DNA from: JAHBXE01 sp044222195
Lineage (GTDB): Bacteria; Planctomycetota; Phycisphaerae; Phycisphaerales; UBA1924
NCBI GenBank assembly: GCA_044222195.1
Contig: JBGANS010000005.1
Coordinates: 186,001-250,000, forward strand
DNA: 64,000 nt
Direction of reading: 5' to 3'
Shown here: piece after piece, positions 1 through 8,900 of the stretch
Numbering within the stretch: position 1 is the stretch's first letter
Layout of the letters: each line of letters starts with the position of its first letter
Notes under the pieces: model-generated
The model's input: only the letters and a program-made list of their open reading frames with translations
Told to the model about the DNA's origin: nothing
Database searches by the model: none
Translations under genes and position numbers: made by a program

Positions 1-386
1 AGGACCAGGTTCTCTCCGACCTTGCACCACCCGATTGGTCCTTCGCAAAACAGCTTGTACTTTCCAAAGCACCCGCAATCCAGCGGAAGGTGCCGCAGGA
101 TCGCCGACACGATCCCGACAAGAAACACGCCCATCAGCAGAAGGAACACCCCCGCCGACGCCCGCGTCCAGATCCCCAGCACCAGCCCCACCCCGCAGAA
201 AATCTCCGTCCACGGAATCGCAAACGTCGCCAGTTCTACCAGGCTCCGCGGCAGGCCAAGCCGGAACGCCTCGATGGCCTCCGAGAACGGCAGCGGCAGC
301 GCGATCTTGTTGTACGCCGCGAAAAGGAAGATCCCTCCCAGCGCCACGCGGAGCACGAGCGCCACGGCTGTGTACGCGCCGCTCAT
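1..386 (-). CDS. MauE/DoxX-like integral membrane protein (partial, runs off the window)
   Basis: The reverse strand encodes at least 128 residues starting MSGAYTAVALVLRVALGG; the C-terminus lies beyond base 1. At least three hydrophobic segments are visible, and a Cys motif LDCGCFGKYK follows near residues 105-114. Membrane helices followed by a DCGCFG motif are typical of MauE-type members of the DoxX-like superfamily, some of which serve in periplasmic thiol or disulfide chemistry. The ATG at 386 overlaps the stop of the upstream rhodanese gene in an ATGA arrangement, so the two are probably translationally coupled. This is the last visible gene of a leftward DUF1573-rhodanese-rhodanese-MauE operon. 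Family assignment is by motif only; the substrate is unknown. Confidence 0.7.
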   Translation of the reverse strand, partial: MSGAYTAVALVLRVALGGIFLFAAYNKIALPLPFSEAIEAFRLGLPRSLVELATFAIPWTEIFCGVGLVLGIWTRASAGVFLLLMGVFLVGIVSAILRHLPLDCGCFGKYKLFCEGPIGWCKVGENLV

Positions 387-943
387 TGAAACCCGGCCTC
401 AGGCCCCGACTCGACCGGGAGCTTCGCGGCCTGCCAACCCGGGAATCCCGCCTTGATGATGTGCATGGGGCCGATGCCCTTGTTGAGCGCCAGGAGCCGC
501 TTGACGACATTCGCCGAATCCGTGCACAACTCGCCGTGGCAATACACGACGACTTCCATCCCCGGCAGGTAGTTGAGCACTTTGCTCGGGGGCGGGCCGT
601 CGAGATCTGACTTCTCCAGCTGCATCGCGCCGGTCACGTGCGACTGCAGAAACTCGGCCTTGGGCCGCGCATCGATGAACACGGCATTGTGCCCGTCGTA
701 GAGCGTCTTGGCCGCTTCGACCGAGATCAGGTCCGCCCCGTCCACCGGCGCCGCGGCGGCCGGCTCGACCTTTCCTGTCGGCGCCGGCGTTCCGGGCTGT
801 TCGGGCCTCGCCGGCGAGCCCTGCCGGCCCGTGTTGTCCACGATCTTGACCGGCGGTGGGAGGTGCGTCCTGAGCGAAAAAATCAGCCCCGTGACGAGCC
901 CCGCCCCGATGATGACCATCGCCTGAAGCCAGAATCGCTGCAT
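383..943 (-). CDS. Membrane-anchored rhodanese-domain protein
   Basis: 186 residues. An N-terminal hydrophobic segment (about residues 8-24) looks like a signal anchor, followed by a Pro/Ala-rich linker (about 28-70) and one rhodanese domain (about 72-180). The predicted active-site loop is VVVYCHGELCTDSA, with the presumed catalytic Cys135 and a second Cys140 in the same loop. Typical rhodaneses have one catalytic Cys and a CxxGxR loop, so the two-Cys loop without Arg is unusual. The protein probably acts on the outer face of the cytoplasmic membrane. It lies 15 bp downstream of a related rhodanese lipoprotein and overlaps the MauE-like gene by 4 bp. The sulfur donor and acceptor cannot be read from sequence. 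Confidence 0.85.
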   Translation of the reverse strand: MQRFWLQAMVIIGAGLVTGLIFSLRTHLPPPVKIVDNTGRQGSPARPEQPGTPAPTGKVEPAAAAPVDGADLISVEAAKTLYDGHNAVFIDARPKAEFLQSHVTGAMQLEKSDLDGPPPSKVLNYLPGMEVVVYCHGELCTDSANVVKRLLALNKGIGPMHIIKAGFPGWQAAKLPVESGPEAGFQ

Positions 944-958
944 CGGTGCCCCCGGCCG

Positions 959-1600
959 TCAGTCGAAACCGACTTCGTTACCCTTGTCCACCAGGTTCGG
1001 ATACGCCGCCTTCCATCCCGGGAAGCCCGCCTTGATGATGAACACCGGGCCGATGTCGAGCTTGAGCGACTCGAAGTACCGTCCAACTTCAATCGAATCG
1101 GTGCACAGTTCGCCGTGGCAGTAGAGCACGATGCACGAACCCGGCAGGTAGTTGCGGACTTTGGGCTGCGGCACGCCGCGGGTGTAGGCCGTCGGGTAGT
1201 ACATCGCTCCGCGGATGTGCCCGTCGTCTCGGAACTCCAGGAAGGTGCGGGCGTCGATGAAGATCACCTGCCGGCCCTGGTATTCCTTGGTGTCGTAGAG
1301 CTCCTTGGCACGCTCCACGCTGATGAACCACTTCTTCACCGCTTCGTCGATCGTCGTGACCGACGCTGCCGCGGCCGGCGGCGTGGCGGCTGTCGTCGCC
1401 GCCGGCGCAGGCGCCGCGGGAGCCGGTGCGGCCGGTGTTGAGGCCGGTGCCGCCGGGGCGGAAACCGGCTCCGGCGCCTTCGCGGGCGCCGGAGCCGCGG
1501 TCTGTTTCGCCGGCGCGGGCGGTGCGGCGTGATGCTCCGAGCAGGAGACGCACGCACAGGCAAGCGATACGGCGACGATGGCGATTCGGTGGTGAATCAT
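959..1600 (-). CDS. Rhodanese-domain lipoprotein or secreted protein
   Basis: 213 residues from the ATG at 1600; a longer frame exists, but this start puts a clean export signal at the N-terminus. The first 20 residues (MIHHRIAIVAVSLACACVSC) form an export signal with a Cys-rich lipobox-like end, so lipid anchoring at Cys20 is likely but not certain. An Ala/Pro-rich low-complexity linker (about 25-80) leads to a rhodanese domain (about 85-210). Its active loop IVLYCHGELCTDSI (Cys161, Cys166) matches that of the next gene almost exactly, and both end in IIKAGFPGW. The two therefore look like tandem duplicates with different anchors. It starts 10 bp after the DUF1573 stop, in the same operon. 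Confidence 0.85.
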   Translation of the reverse strand: MIHHRIAIVAVSLACACVSCSEHHAAPPAPAKQTAAPAPAKAPEPVSAPAAPASTPAAPAPAAPAPAATTAATPPAAAASVTTIDEAVKKWFISVERAKELYDTKEYQGRQVIFIDARTFLEFRDDGHIRGAMYYPTAYTRGVPQPKVRNYLPGSCIVLYCHGELCTDSIEVGRYFESLKLDIGPVFIIKAGFPGWKAAYPNLVDKGNEVGFD

Positions 1601-1610
1601 CGGTAACAGG

Positions 1611-2864
1611 TTAGTGCGGGCGATCCGCGGCGGGCTGAGGCGTCGGGATCGGCGTGTACACGCCGGGTGCGGCCCCCGCGGGCGGCACGGTTCCCGGCTG
1701 CTGCGCACCCCGGACCGCGCCCGACATGAGCATCTCGATCATCGGGTCGGTTTCAGAGTCCGTCAGAACCGTCAGCGTCGCATTGATCGCCGCGGCCTGG
1801 GCGATCCCCGCGCCCTTCACCGTGACCAGGTAGTTGGCGTCGTTGCCGCCCTCGACCGGGGCAAAGCTGACGTCCAGCGGCGTGCCCAGCCCGCTGCGCT
1901 GATCAATCTTCGTGATCTTGAACGGCTTGCCCGACCGGCTCGACACCTTGAAGGTCTTGCTGAACGGCTGGTTGAGCTCGATGATCCCGACATTGAGCCG
2001 CGGCGGCAGGGCCTGCAGGTCGCCCACGACCGAAGCGGTGATCGGGAAGTCCGCCAGCCAGTACTGCGGGTCGTTGGTGCGGACCGTCGCGATGGCGTTG
2101 AAGTTGCCGCGCGGAAGACTGGCCGTGTTGAAGGTCAGTTCGACCGTGCTCTGGCCGACCTTCTCGCCGTCGATTTCGACCTGGCGCGTCTCGAGCACCT
2201 TCGCCGAGACGTACCGGCCCTTGCTGGTGCTGAGATATTCCACGCCAAACTCGGGCTTGGCGCCGTTGATCTTGATGATCTCCTTGCGCGATTGGCCCGC
2301 CATCACATCGCCAAAGCCGATGCTCGGCGGATCAAACGTGATCGTCGGCTTGACCTTCGCACGGATGGAGAGGACCGGGCCCTCGGGCTGGTTGTACGGG
2401 TCGTACGACTGAACGGTGAGGCGCTGCTGAATGTCGCCGCGCTTGCCGTGGGCGTTGAACTTCAGGTCGATCGTCCCCTCTTCGCCGGGCGCAAACTCGA
2501 ACTGCTCAACCCCGGACGTGTTCATCGGCTTGCCCGCCGTGCACCCGCACGAGGCCTTCTGCTCGGGCTTGAAGACAAGCTTGCCCGTGCCGGTGTTCTT
2601 GAAGTGGAACTGCGTCTTGACCTCGCCCTGGTCGGAAATGCGGCCGAAGTCGAACTCCGTCTGCGTGAACTCGATCTTGGAGTTCGAGTCCGTCCCGTCC
2701 GGCAGCTTGATGGCCGTGAATGTGCCCGCCGCCGGAGGATTCGCAGGCTGCGCGGGGTGGGCCGGCTGCGCCGGAACCGCATCCGTCGCCTGGGCCAGCG
2801 CAGCGCCCGCCGCGGCCGCCAGGGAGAGAGCCGAAACCACCACAAGTCCTGTACGGGTCAACAT
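1611..2864 (-). CDS. DUF1573 family secreted protein
   Basis: 417 residues. Signal peptide MLTRTGLVVVSALSLAAAAGAALAQ with probable cleavage after Ala. The first mature domain has the DUF1573 hallmark: an FDFGRISDQGEVKTQFHF stretch followed by a short Cys pair (ASCGCTAGKP). At least two more beta-rich repeats follow and resemble immunoglobulin-like ASH/DUF1573 modules, ending in a Pro-rich tail. The start is well supported: AAGGAG lies 5 bases upstream of the ATG. First gene of the leftward operon with two rhodaneses and a MauE-like protein. DUF1573 proteins are abundant in Planctomycetes and Bacteroidetes but their role is not established; operon context hints at envelope sulfur or thiol chemistry. 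Confidence 0.85.
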   Translation of the reverse strand: MLTRTGLVVVSALSLAAAAGAALAQATDAVPAQPAHPAQPANPPAAGTFTAIKLPDGTDSNSKIEFTQTEFDFGRISDQGEVKTQFHFKNTGTGKLVFKPEQKASCGCTAGKPMNTSGVEQFEFAPGEEGTIDLKFNAHGKRGDIQQRLTVQSYDPYNQPEGPVLSIRAKVKPTITFDPPSIGFGDVMAGQSRKEIIKINGAKPEFGVEYLSTSKGRYVSAKVLETRQVEIDGEKVGQSTVELTFNTASLPRGNFNAIATVRTNDPQYWLADFPITASVVGDLQALPPRLNVGIIELNQPFSKTFKVSSRSGKPFKITKIDQRSGLGTPLDVSFAPVEGGNDANYLVTVKGAGIAQAAAINATLTVLTDSETDPMIEMLMSGAVRGAQQPGTVPPAGAAPGVYTPIPTPQPAADRPH

Positions 2865-3066
2865 ACGTTCTCCTTAGGCTCGGGACAGTGAGTTCGCCGG
2901 TCCGGAAACCCTACCACGGGGTCGGGGGCGGAAGGCTAGCTGGCTATTCCTTGGGTTCGCTACCGCGCTCGGGCCGATTTACGTAGTTTCCCGAACGCGG
3001 GGGTTCCGGGGCGGAACAACCCGGCGAACAATGCTGCCAATCCGGGCGGCGTCCCGGATCGGCACG

Positions 3067-3681
3067 ATGCAAGAACCCAGGCCATCACATGAAAGCCATT
3101 CGCTCGCAGACCTCGCGGCGGCGTCTGCGAGCGGGAACCGGCAGGCTTTCGAATCCCTGCACCGCCGCCTCACCGGCGGCCTTCGCAAGCTCTTTCTCCA
3201 GCGCTCCGGAAACAAGGCCGACATCGCTGACGACCTCATCCAGCGGACCTGGGTGGGCGTCTGGCAGGCCCTGAGTTCCGGCCGATATGACCCGACGCGT
3301 TCTGCAATCTCCACGTTCGTCTACGCCGTCGCCCACAAAATGTGGCTCCAGCACCTGCGGGCGCGGCCCCCAGTCCAGCACGAGCCGGAACTCGATTCCG
3401 GCGTCAGCCACGACCAGCCCGATACCGAGCTCGCCGAGGTGCTCGAAGCCGTCCGAGCCTGCCTGCGCGGCGAAGCCGGGGACCTGACCCCGGATGAACG
3501 GGCCATCCTGCGACTTTCCGGCTCCGGAGCCTCCGACCGCGACCTCGCCGCCCGCCTGAGCGTTTCTCCCAGCACCGCCAACGCCCGGAAACGAGCCGCT
3601 TTCGACAAACTCCGCCGCCATCTGGCCTCCCTGGGCCACCGCCCGGAAACCGCCGAGCGCATCGCCCGTGTCAACGAATAA
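3067..3681 (+). CDS. ECF-type RNA polymerase sigma factor
   Basis: 204 residues from ATG 3067 (an in-frame ATG at 3031 is also possible; neither has a clear ribosome site). Residues about 15-95 fit sigma region 2, with the characteristic IADDLIQRTWVGVWQAL helix and STFVYAVAHKMWLQHLRA. Residues about 140-195 fit region 4 (LTPDERAILRL, then a helix-turn-helix around SDRDLAARLSVSPSTANAR). An acidic linker separates them. It is divergent from the DUF1573 operon, with about 200 bp between. The next gene, 26 bp downstream, encodes a single-TM protein and is the obvious anti-sigma candidate. Its regulon is unknown. Confidence 0.85.
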   Translation: MQEPRPSHESHSLADLAAASASGNRQAFESLHRRLTGGLRKLFLQRSGNKADIADDLIQRTWVGVWQALSSGRYDPTRSAISTFVYAVAHKMWLQHLRARPPVQHEPELDSGVSHDQPDTELAEVLEAVRACLRGEAGDLTPDERAILRLSGSGASDRDLAARLSVSPSTANARKRAAFDKLRRHLASLGHRPETAERIARVNE

Positions 3682-3707
3682 CTCCTCGCCGCAAAGGACG
3701 CCCACTC

Positions 3708-4436
3708 ATGGGAACTCACGGACCGATGGACGACAGGAGAATCGAGTCACTGCTCAGGATGGCCCTCGAGGCCGAAGACCTCGAACAGGCCGCGATTCAG
3801 CCCCAACTTCACCTCGTCCGGTCCGTCAGGTCTCGTCGCACATGGCTGCTGCCCTTGGCCGCGGCGATGGCGAGCGCGGCGGCGGTGCTCGCGATCATGA
3901 CACTGGTTCTGCCGGCCATGAACCCGGCCCCGAAAGCGCCAGAAGTCGTGAACAAACCGACTCACCAGTCCCCGATTGAAATCCCAAGCGACTTCAACAG
4001 GCCGCTCAAGTCGCACTCTACGGAAGTCGCTTCCGCGCACGACGATGAAGCCAGCGTCGTCCTCGCTTTCTTCGAAGGCATGGACGGCCGGTGCACCTGC
4101 ATGCATATCCAGGATGAGGAGTGGAACAGCGAACAGCTCGCCGGCAAGAACCGGGGCGAGCTGCTCGACGTGGCCTACCGCTCCAAGTGCGGCTCTCCCT
4201 CACCAAGCCTGCTGGTCGTAGCGATCGCGGGACGGCGCGACGCCCTGCCGCGGACTCCGGAAGCAGCCGAAGCGCTGGCCTCCTGCCTGACGGACCACAC
4301 CCGCGCGACCAAGTCGGAGCTGGTCAACCGCGCCTACCAGGCCGTGCCGGGCCTGCCCGCGGGCTCGATGGTGGTCGCCGAGACCGTCGGCAGCCGCAGC
4401 ACGATGATGGACTACGCCAAGTTCTCGACGCGTTGA
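3708..4436 (+). CDS. Single-TM protein, possible anti-sigma factor
   Basis: 242 residues. A short cytoplasmic N-terminus (MDDRRIESLLRMALEAEDLE near the start) is followed by one membrane segment (about residues 45-68, WLLPLAAAMASAAAVLAIM) and an outer domain of about 170 residues with a CTCMHIQDEEW stretch and a few other Cys. No known family was recognised. Topology, size and position 26 bp after an ECF sigma gene fit a membrane anti-sigma factor, but no zinc-binding ZAS motif (HxxxCxxC) is present, so this role is inferred from context only. It is convergent with the dihydrouridine synthase gene, 9 bp away. Confidence 0.6.
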   Translation: MGTHGPMDDRRIESLLRMALEAEDLEQAAIQPQLHLVRSVRSRRTWLLPLAAAMASAAAVLAIMTLVLPAMNPAPKAPEVVNKPTHQSPIEIPSDFNRPLKSHSTEVASAHDDEASVVLAFFEGMDGRCTCMHIQDEEWNSEQLAGKNRGELLDVAYRSKCGSPSPSLLVVAIAGRRDALPRTPEAAEALASCLTDHTRATKSELVNRAYQAVPGLPAGSMVVAETVGSRSTMMDYAKFSTR

Positions 4437-4445
4437 GCGACCGGT

Positions 4446-5594
4446 TCAGCCCGCCGCCACATCAACTTCAACATCCTGCCCCGGCGCGCTCCGCAGTCCG
4501 CCAGCCAGGAACTCGTCGAGCGCCGCGTACACGACCTCCGGCCCCGCGGCGTTCCGCACCGTTTCCTTGAGCGGCTTGCAGCCGACCCGGCCCGCGCGCT
4601 CTTCATCCGTGAGCAGCCGCTTCGAAAACCAGCTGATCCGACGGCGAATCTGCATCAGGGCGTAACGGTCGTCACGCTGCTCTCGCATCAGCGAGAAGTA
4701 CCTCCGGATCATCGCGATCTTCACGGACAGGGAGGGTTCCGCCGGAACGTCTCCGGTCGAAATGAGGGACCACGCATCACGGAACAGCCACGGCGCCGAC
4801 AGCGCCCCGCGCCCGATCATTACGCCCGAGCACCCGGTCAGGTCGATCATCCGCTTCGCATCCTCCGCGCTGCGGACATCGCCGTTGCCGATGACCGGGA
4901 TCCGTCCCCCGACCTCTTCCACCACGCGGGCGATTCCCGCCAGTTGAACCTCGCCCGCGAACTTCATCTCCGTCGTCCGCCCGTGAACGGTGACCGCGAC
5001 CACGCCGACATCTGCCAGCATCCGCGTCAGATGGGGCGAGCACGCCCGACCCTCGCGATAGTCCGAGTCGTGCCAGCACAGCCGCATCTTGCAGGTCAGC
5101 GGCACCGGCACCTTCGCGCCCGATGCCCGGCCGATCGTCGCGCCCCCGAGCCGCGATGCCCACTCTGACTCCGTGAGTGCGCACGCTTCCAGCTCCCTCA
5201 CCACCCGCGCCGCGATCCCCACCGCTCGCGAGAGGTCCGTCAGCAGCTTTGATCCCCCATCCTTCTTCGTCACCTTGTCCACCGGACATCCCATGTTGAT
5301 GTCCACCACCGTCGCCCCGTGCTCCACCGCCCACCGCGCGCCAGCCGCCATGACTTCCGGATCACTTCCGTAGAGCTGCATCCCCACGGGCTTGTCGAAC
5401 GCGTTGGTCTTCGCCAGGTCCAGGCTCGTCGCCGTTCCTCTCAAGAGCCCCTGCGGCGAGAGCAGGTCCGTGCACGCCAGGCCCACGCCGCCAAACTCCC
5501 GGCAGATCGTTCGGAACGCCAGATCGCAGTACCCGGCAATGGGCGCCAGCAGGAGGTTGGTTTCCAGCGAGATGGGTCCAACACGCAGCGGCAT
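4446..5594 (-). CDS. dus: tRNA-dihydrouridine synthase
   Basis: 382 residues from the ATG at 5594 (a TTG at 5624 would add ten residues that do not resemble the family). It reduces specific uridines in tRNA to dihydrouridine using FMN and NAD(P)H. Visible features are the N-terminal FMN barrel start LLAPIAGYCDLAFR, the substrate loop KPVGMQLYGSDPE, the catalytic motif VVDINMGCPVDKV (Cys103) with the following KKDGGSKLL, and late-barrel motifs VTVHGRT and PVIGNGDVRS. The C-terminal helical tRNA-binding domain is present, so the enzyme looks complete. Which Dus subfamily and which tRNA positions cannot be settled by eye. Confidence 0.93.
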   Translation of the reverse strand: MPLRVGPISLETNLLLAPIAGYCDLAFRTICREFGGVGLACTDLLSPQGLLRGTATSLDLAKTNAFDKPVGMQLYGSDPEVMAAGARWAVEHGATVVDINMGCPVDKVTKKDGGSKLLTDLSRAVGIAARVVRELEACALTESEWASRLGGATIGRASGAKVPVPLTCKMRLCWHDSDYREGRACSPHLTRMLADVGVVAVTVHGRTTEMKFAGEVQLAGIARVVEEVGGRIPVIGNGDVRSAEDAKRMIDLTGCSGVMIGRGALSAPWLFRDAWSLISTGDVPAEPSLSVKIAMIRRYFSLMREQRDDRYALMQIRRRISWFSKRLLTDEERAGRVGCKPLKETVRNAAGPEVVYAALDEFLAGGLRSAPGQDVEVDVAAG

Positions 5595-5657
5595 CACAAA
5601 AAGCCTAGGAAACCGGAGACTCAAGAGCTTGAATCAAATTGGAACTTGATCGAATCA

Positions 5658-5765
5658 GGTTGCGGTTCGACTGGACGATTCAGGAGGGCACGCACCAGAG
5701 TTGCCCAACGGTCCGCCAGTGACGTTCAGTGCTTCCTGAACAGCTTCGAGGCGGCCCAGTCGTGA
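5658..5765 (+). pseudogene. Degenerate remnant of a NDFQCFLN-type C-terminal repeat
   Basis: One forward frame reads SGCGSTGR at 5655-5678 and, after an unrelated stretch, SASDVQCFLNSFEAAQS followed by a stop at 5763-5765. This closely parallels the tandem C-terminal unit of the large exoprotein ending at 9472 (NCDGSTG...TANDFQCFLNKFAAGCT, also ending at the stop). The spacing between the CGSTG and DVQCFLN parts is about eight residues longer than in the intact unit, and there is no signal peptide or start. It therefore looks like the decayed 3' end of another gene carrying the same repeat, left just upstream of the exoprotein gene. Confidence 0.5.
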
Positions 5766-5920
5766 TCGCCCGCCCGACTGGCGTGGGCCCCAGGCCAGAC
5801 GGCCAGAGTGGTGGAGACGAGAACCCAAATGAATCCACAATTCGCATCGTCCTATCCGAAAACGCGGGTATTCTGCTGTCCTGTGCTTTCCTCGAGTTGA
5901 ATCAGCGGAGACCTGTGGAC

Positions 5921-8900
5921 ATGACGATCGCACCTCGACGCCGTTTATCACCAGCCGCGCTCCTCGCGGCCGCTTCGGCCGCCATCGCCGTCGCTCCGGC
6001 CTTGGGCCAGCAGGGTGCACGCGACCCCAAGCTCCCGGACATGGTCCCGCTCGAGCCGTACATCCCGCCGCCGTTTCGCAGCCCGATCCCGCCTCGGTCG
6101 ACGTCGATTCCGCTGAGTGTGACCACGTGGACCCCGCTCGGCCCGGCCCCGATTCTCAACGGCCAGACTCCCGGCGGCATGCCCTGCAGCGGACGCCTCA
6201 CGGGCCTGGCCGGCCTGCCCGGGAACGCCAACACGATTTATGTGTCAGCCGCCGGCGGCGGCGTGTGGAAAACCACCAACGGCGGAGCTTCATGGACGCC
6301 CCTCACCGACAGCCAGACGACGCTCGCCATGGGCGCCATTGCGCTGGCCCCATCCAACCCGAGCATCATCTACGCGGGTACCGGAGAGGCCAACAACTCA
6401 AGCGATTCCATGTACGGCCGAGGGATTCTCAAGTCGACCGACGCGGGCGCGACCTGGACGCTCCTGGGCAACTCGGTGTTCAACCGCATCGCCGTGTCGC
6501 AGATCGCCGTTGATCCCACCAACGCCAACACCGTGTATGTCGCCACGGCCAGCGCCTCGCAGGGCGTGACCGGCAATCGCGGCGTCTGGAAGTCCACCGA
6601 CGGCGGCCTGAACTGGACCAACACCACCACCGCGCTGACCTCGACCCTGAACTTCACCGACATCGTCATCAACCCGACCACGCCGCAGACCCTGTACACC
6701 GCGATCGGAGTCCGCACGGGGGACGCTCTCAACGGCGTGTACAAGTCCACCAACGGCGGCACCAGCTGGGCCGTCGCCGGTAACTTCCCCGTCAATGATC
6801 TCACCAACGGACGCATCCGCGTCGCTCTCTGCGCCGCCACGCCCAGCACGCTCTACGCCTCCATCGCCAACGCGACCAACGGCCAGCTCTACAAGATGAT
6901 GAAGAGCACCGACAGCGGAACGACCTGGACGCAGACCGCCGCCGCGCCCACCAACTACCTCGGTTCCCAGGGCTGGTACGACACGACGCTCGCCGTGAGC
7001 CCGACCAACGCGAACACGGTCTTCGCGGCCGGCCTGAATGTCACCATGACCACCAACGGCGGCACGAGCTGGACCACCATCAGCAGCGGCGCCGACGGCA
7101 ACGGCCCGCACGTCGATCACCACGCCATCGGGTTCGACGCCGCGGGCAAGCTCCTGGTGGGCAGCGACGGAGGCATCTGGCGGCTCGACAACCCGACCGC
7201 GGGCAGCATCCAGTGGTCCGACCTCAACGGCAATCTCAACACGATCCAGTTTGTCGGCATCGCGCTCGATCCGTCGAACGCCGACGTCGCTTACGGCGGC
7301 AGCCAGGACAACGGCACCTCCAAGTTCAACAACAGCCTTGCCTGGACGCTCATCGAGGGCGGCGACGGCGGGATGGTCAAGGTGGACCCCGGCACGCCCG
7401 CGACCGTGTACCACATCGCGCCCGTCGGCTCCTTCGGCGTCAACGACTGGTTCCGCCGCTCCGACGATTACGGCCTTTCGTGGGCGTCCAAAGTCTCCGG
7501 CCTCGTCAACTCCACCAGCGCTCTCTTCTACGCCCCGTTCATGATCGACCCGGCGAGCGCCTCGCGGCTTCTGCTCGGCACCAACGTGGTCAACAACACC
7601 GCCGATGAGGCCGAGAACTGGGCCCGACTTCCGGGAGACACGTTCACCTTCCCCGCGGGCATTGACCACGTCGCGCTCGGCGCCTCCTCCGCGACGACGG
7701 TGTACGCCACCGCCGGCGGCGGCGTCTATGTCTCCACCAACAACGGCACGAGCTGGACCCAGCGCAACCCCGCCGGAGTCACCGATCACTTCCGACGTTT
7801 CGCGGTCGACCCTGTCAGCTCAAACACGTGTTACCTGGTCCGTGACCGCTTCAACCCCGGCGGCCATGTTTTCCGCACCACCAACGCCGGCGTTGCATGG
7901 ACCGACATCAGCAGCAACCTTCCCGACCTTCCAACCCAGTCCATCGTGCTCGACCCCGGACCGACCAGCGCCAACACCGACGACATCCTCTACGTGGGCA
8001 TGGACGCCGGCGTGTACATGTCCAGCAACCTCGGTGCTTCGTGGTCCCTCGTCGGGGCCGGCCTTCCCAACGCCCGCGTCATGGACCTCGAACTCAACAA
8101 GAACCTCCGCATCCTCGCCGCCGGAACCTACGGCCGCGGCCTGTGGGAGCTGTCCCTCCCGCGCCTCGACCTCGGCCCCATCACATTCACCGACGCCGTG
8201 ACCGGCAACAACAACGGTGTTCCCGATTCCGGCGAGACAATCGTCTTTACCGTCCCGGTGATCAACCCCAACAGCGTGCCGGTGACCTCCGTCACCGCCA
8301 CGATCGCGGGCAACGCGGCCAACTACGGCACCATTCCCGCGCTCTCGACGGTGAGCCGGACCATCCCCTACACCGTGCCCTGCGGCTCGATCTGCGGGTC
8401 CTTCTCCTCCGTCCCGATCGCACTCAGCAGCAGCCTCGGAGCGCAAACCGCCGCTACATCGATTGTTCTCGGCACCCCGGGCGCACAGACCGTCGAGCGC
8501 TTCGACTCCGTGTCGGTTCCGAACCTTCCGCCACGATGGAGCAGCTCGCAGTCCGGCGCCGGCACCAACTGGGTCACCTCGACCACTTCGCCCGTCAGCG
8601 CTCCCAACAGCGTCTTCACGACCGACGCCGCATCCACCGGCACGGCCGACCTGGTCACGCCCCCGATCTTCGTGCCGGCCGCGAACACCCACGTTGTCTT
8701 CAAGCTCCTGTTCAACACCGAGGCCGCTTTCGACTTTGTCGCTCTCGAAATCTCCGATCCAACCGTGATTGGCGGTGCATTCCAGGACATCCTCGCCGCC
8801 GGCGGCAGCTTCGCCGCGGGCGCCTACAACGCCGTTGCCTACGGCCGCCTGTCGTGGAACGGGCTCTCGGCCGGCACCACCGCCGCCCCCGCCTACATCA

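Noticed and set aside
638..1441. 267-codon forward frame over the rhodanese genes
   Set aside because: Arg-rich antisense shadow of two rhodanese genes with clear motifs.
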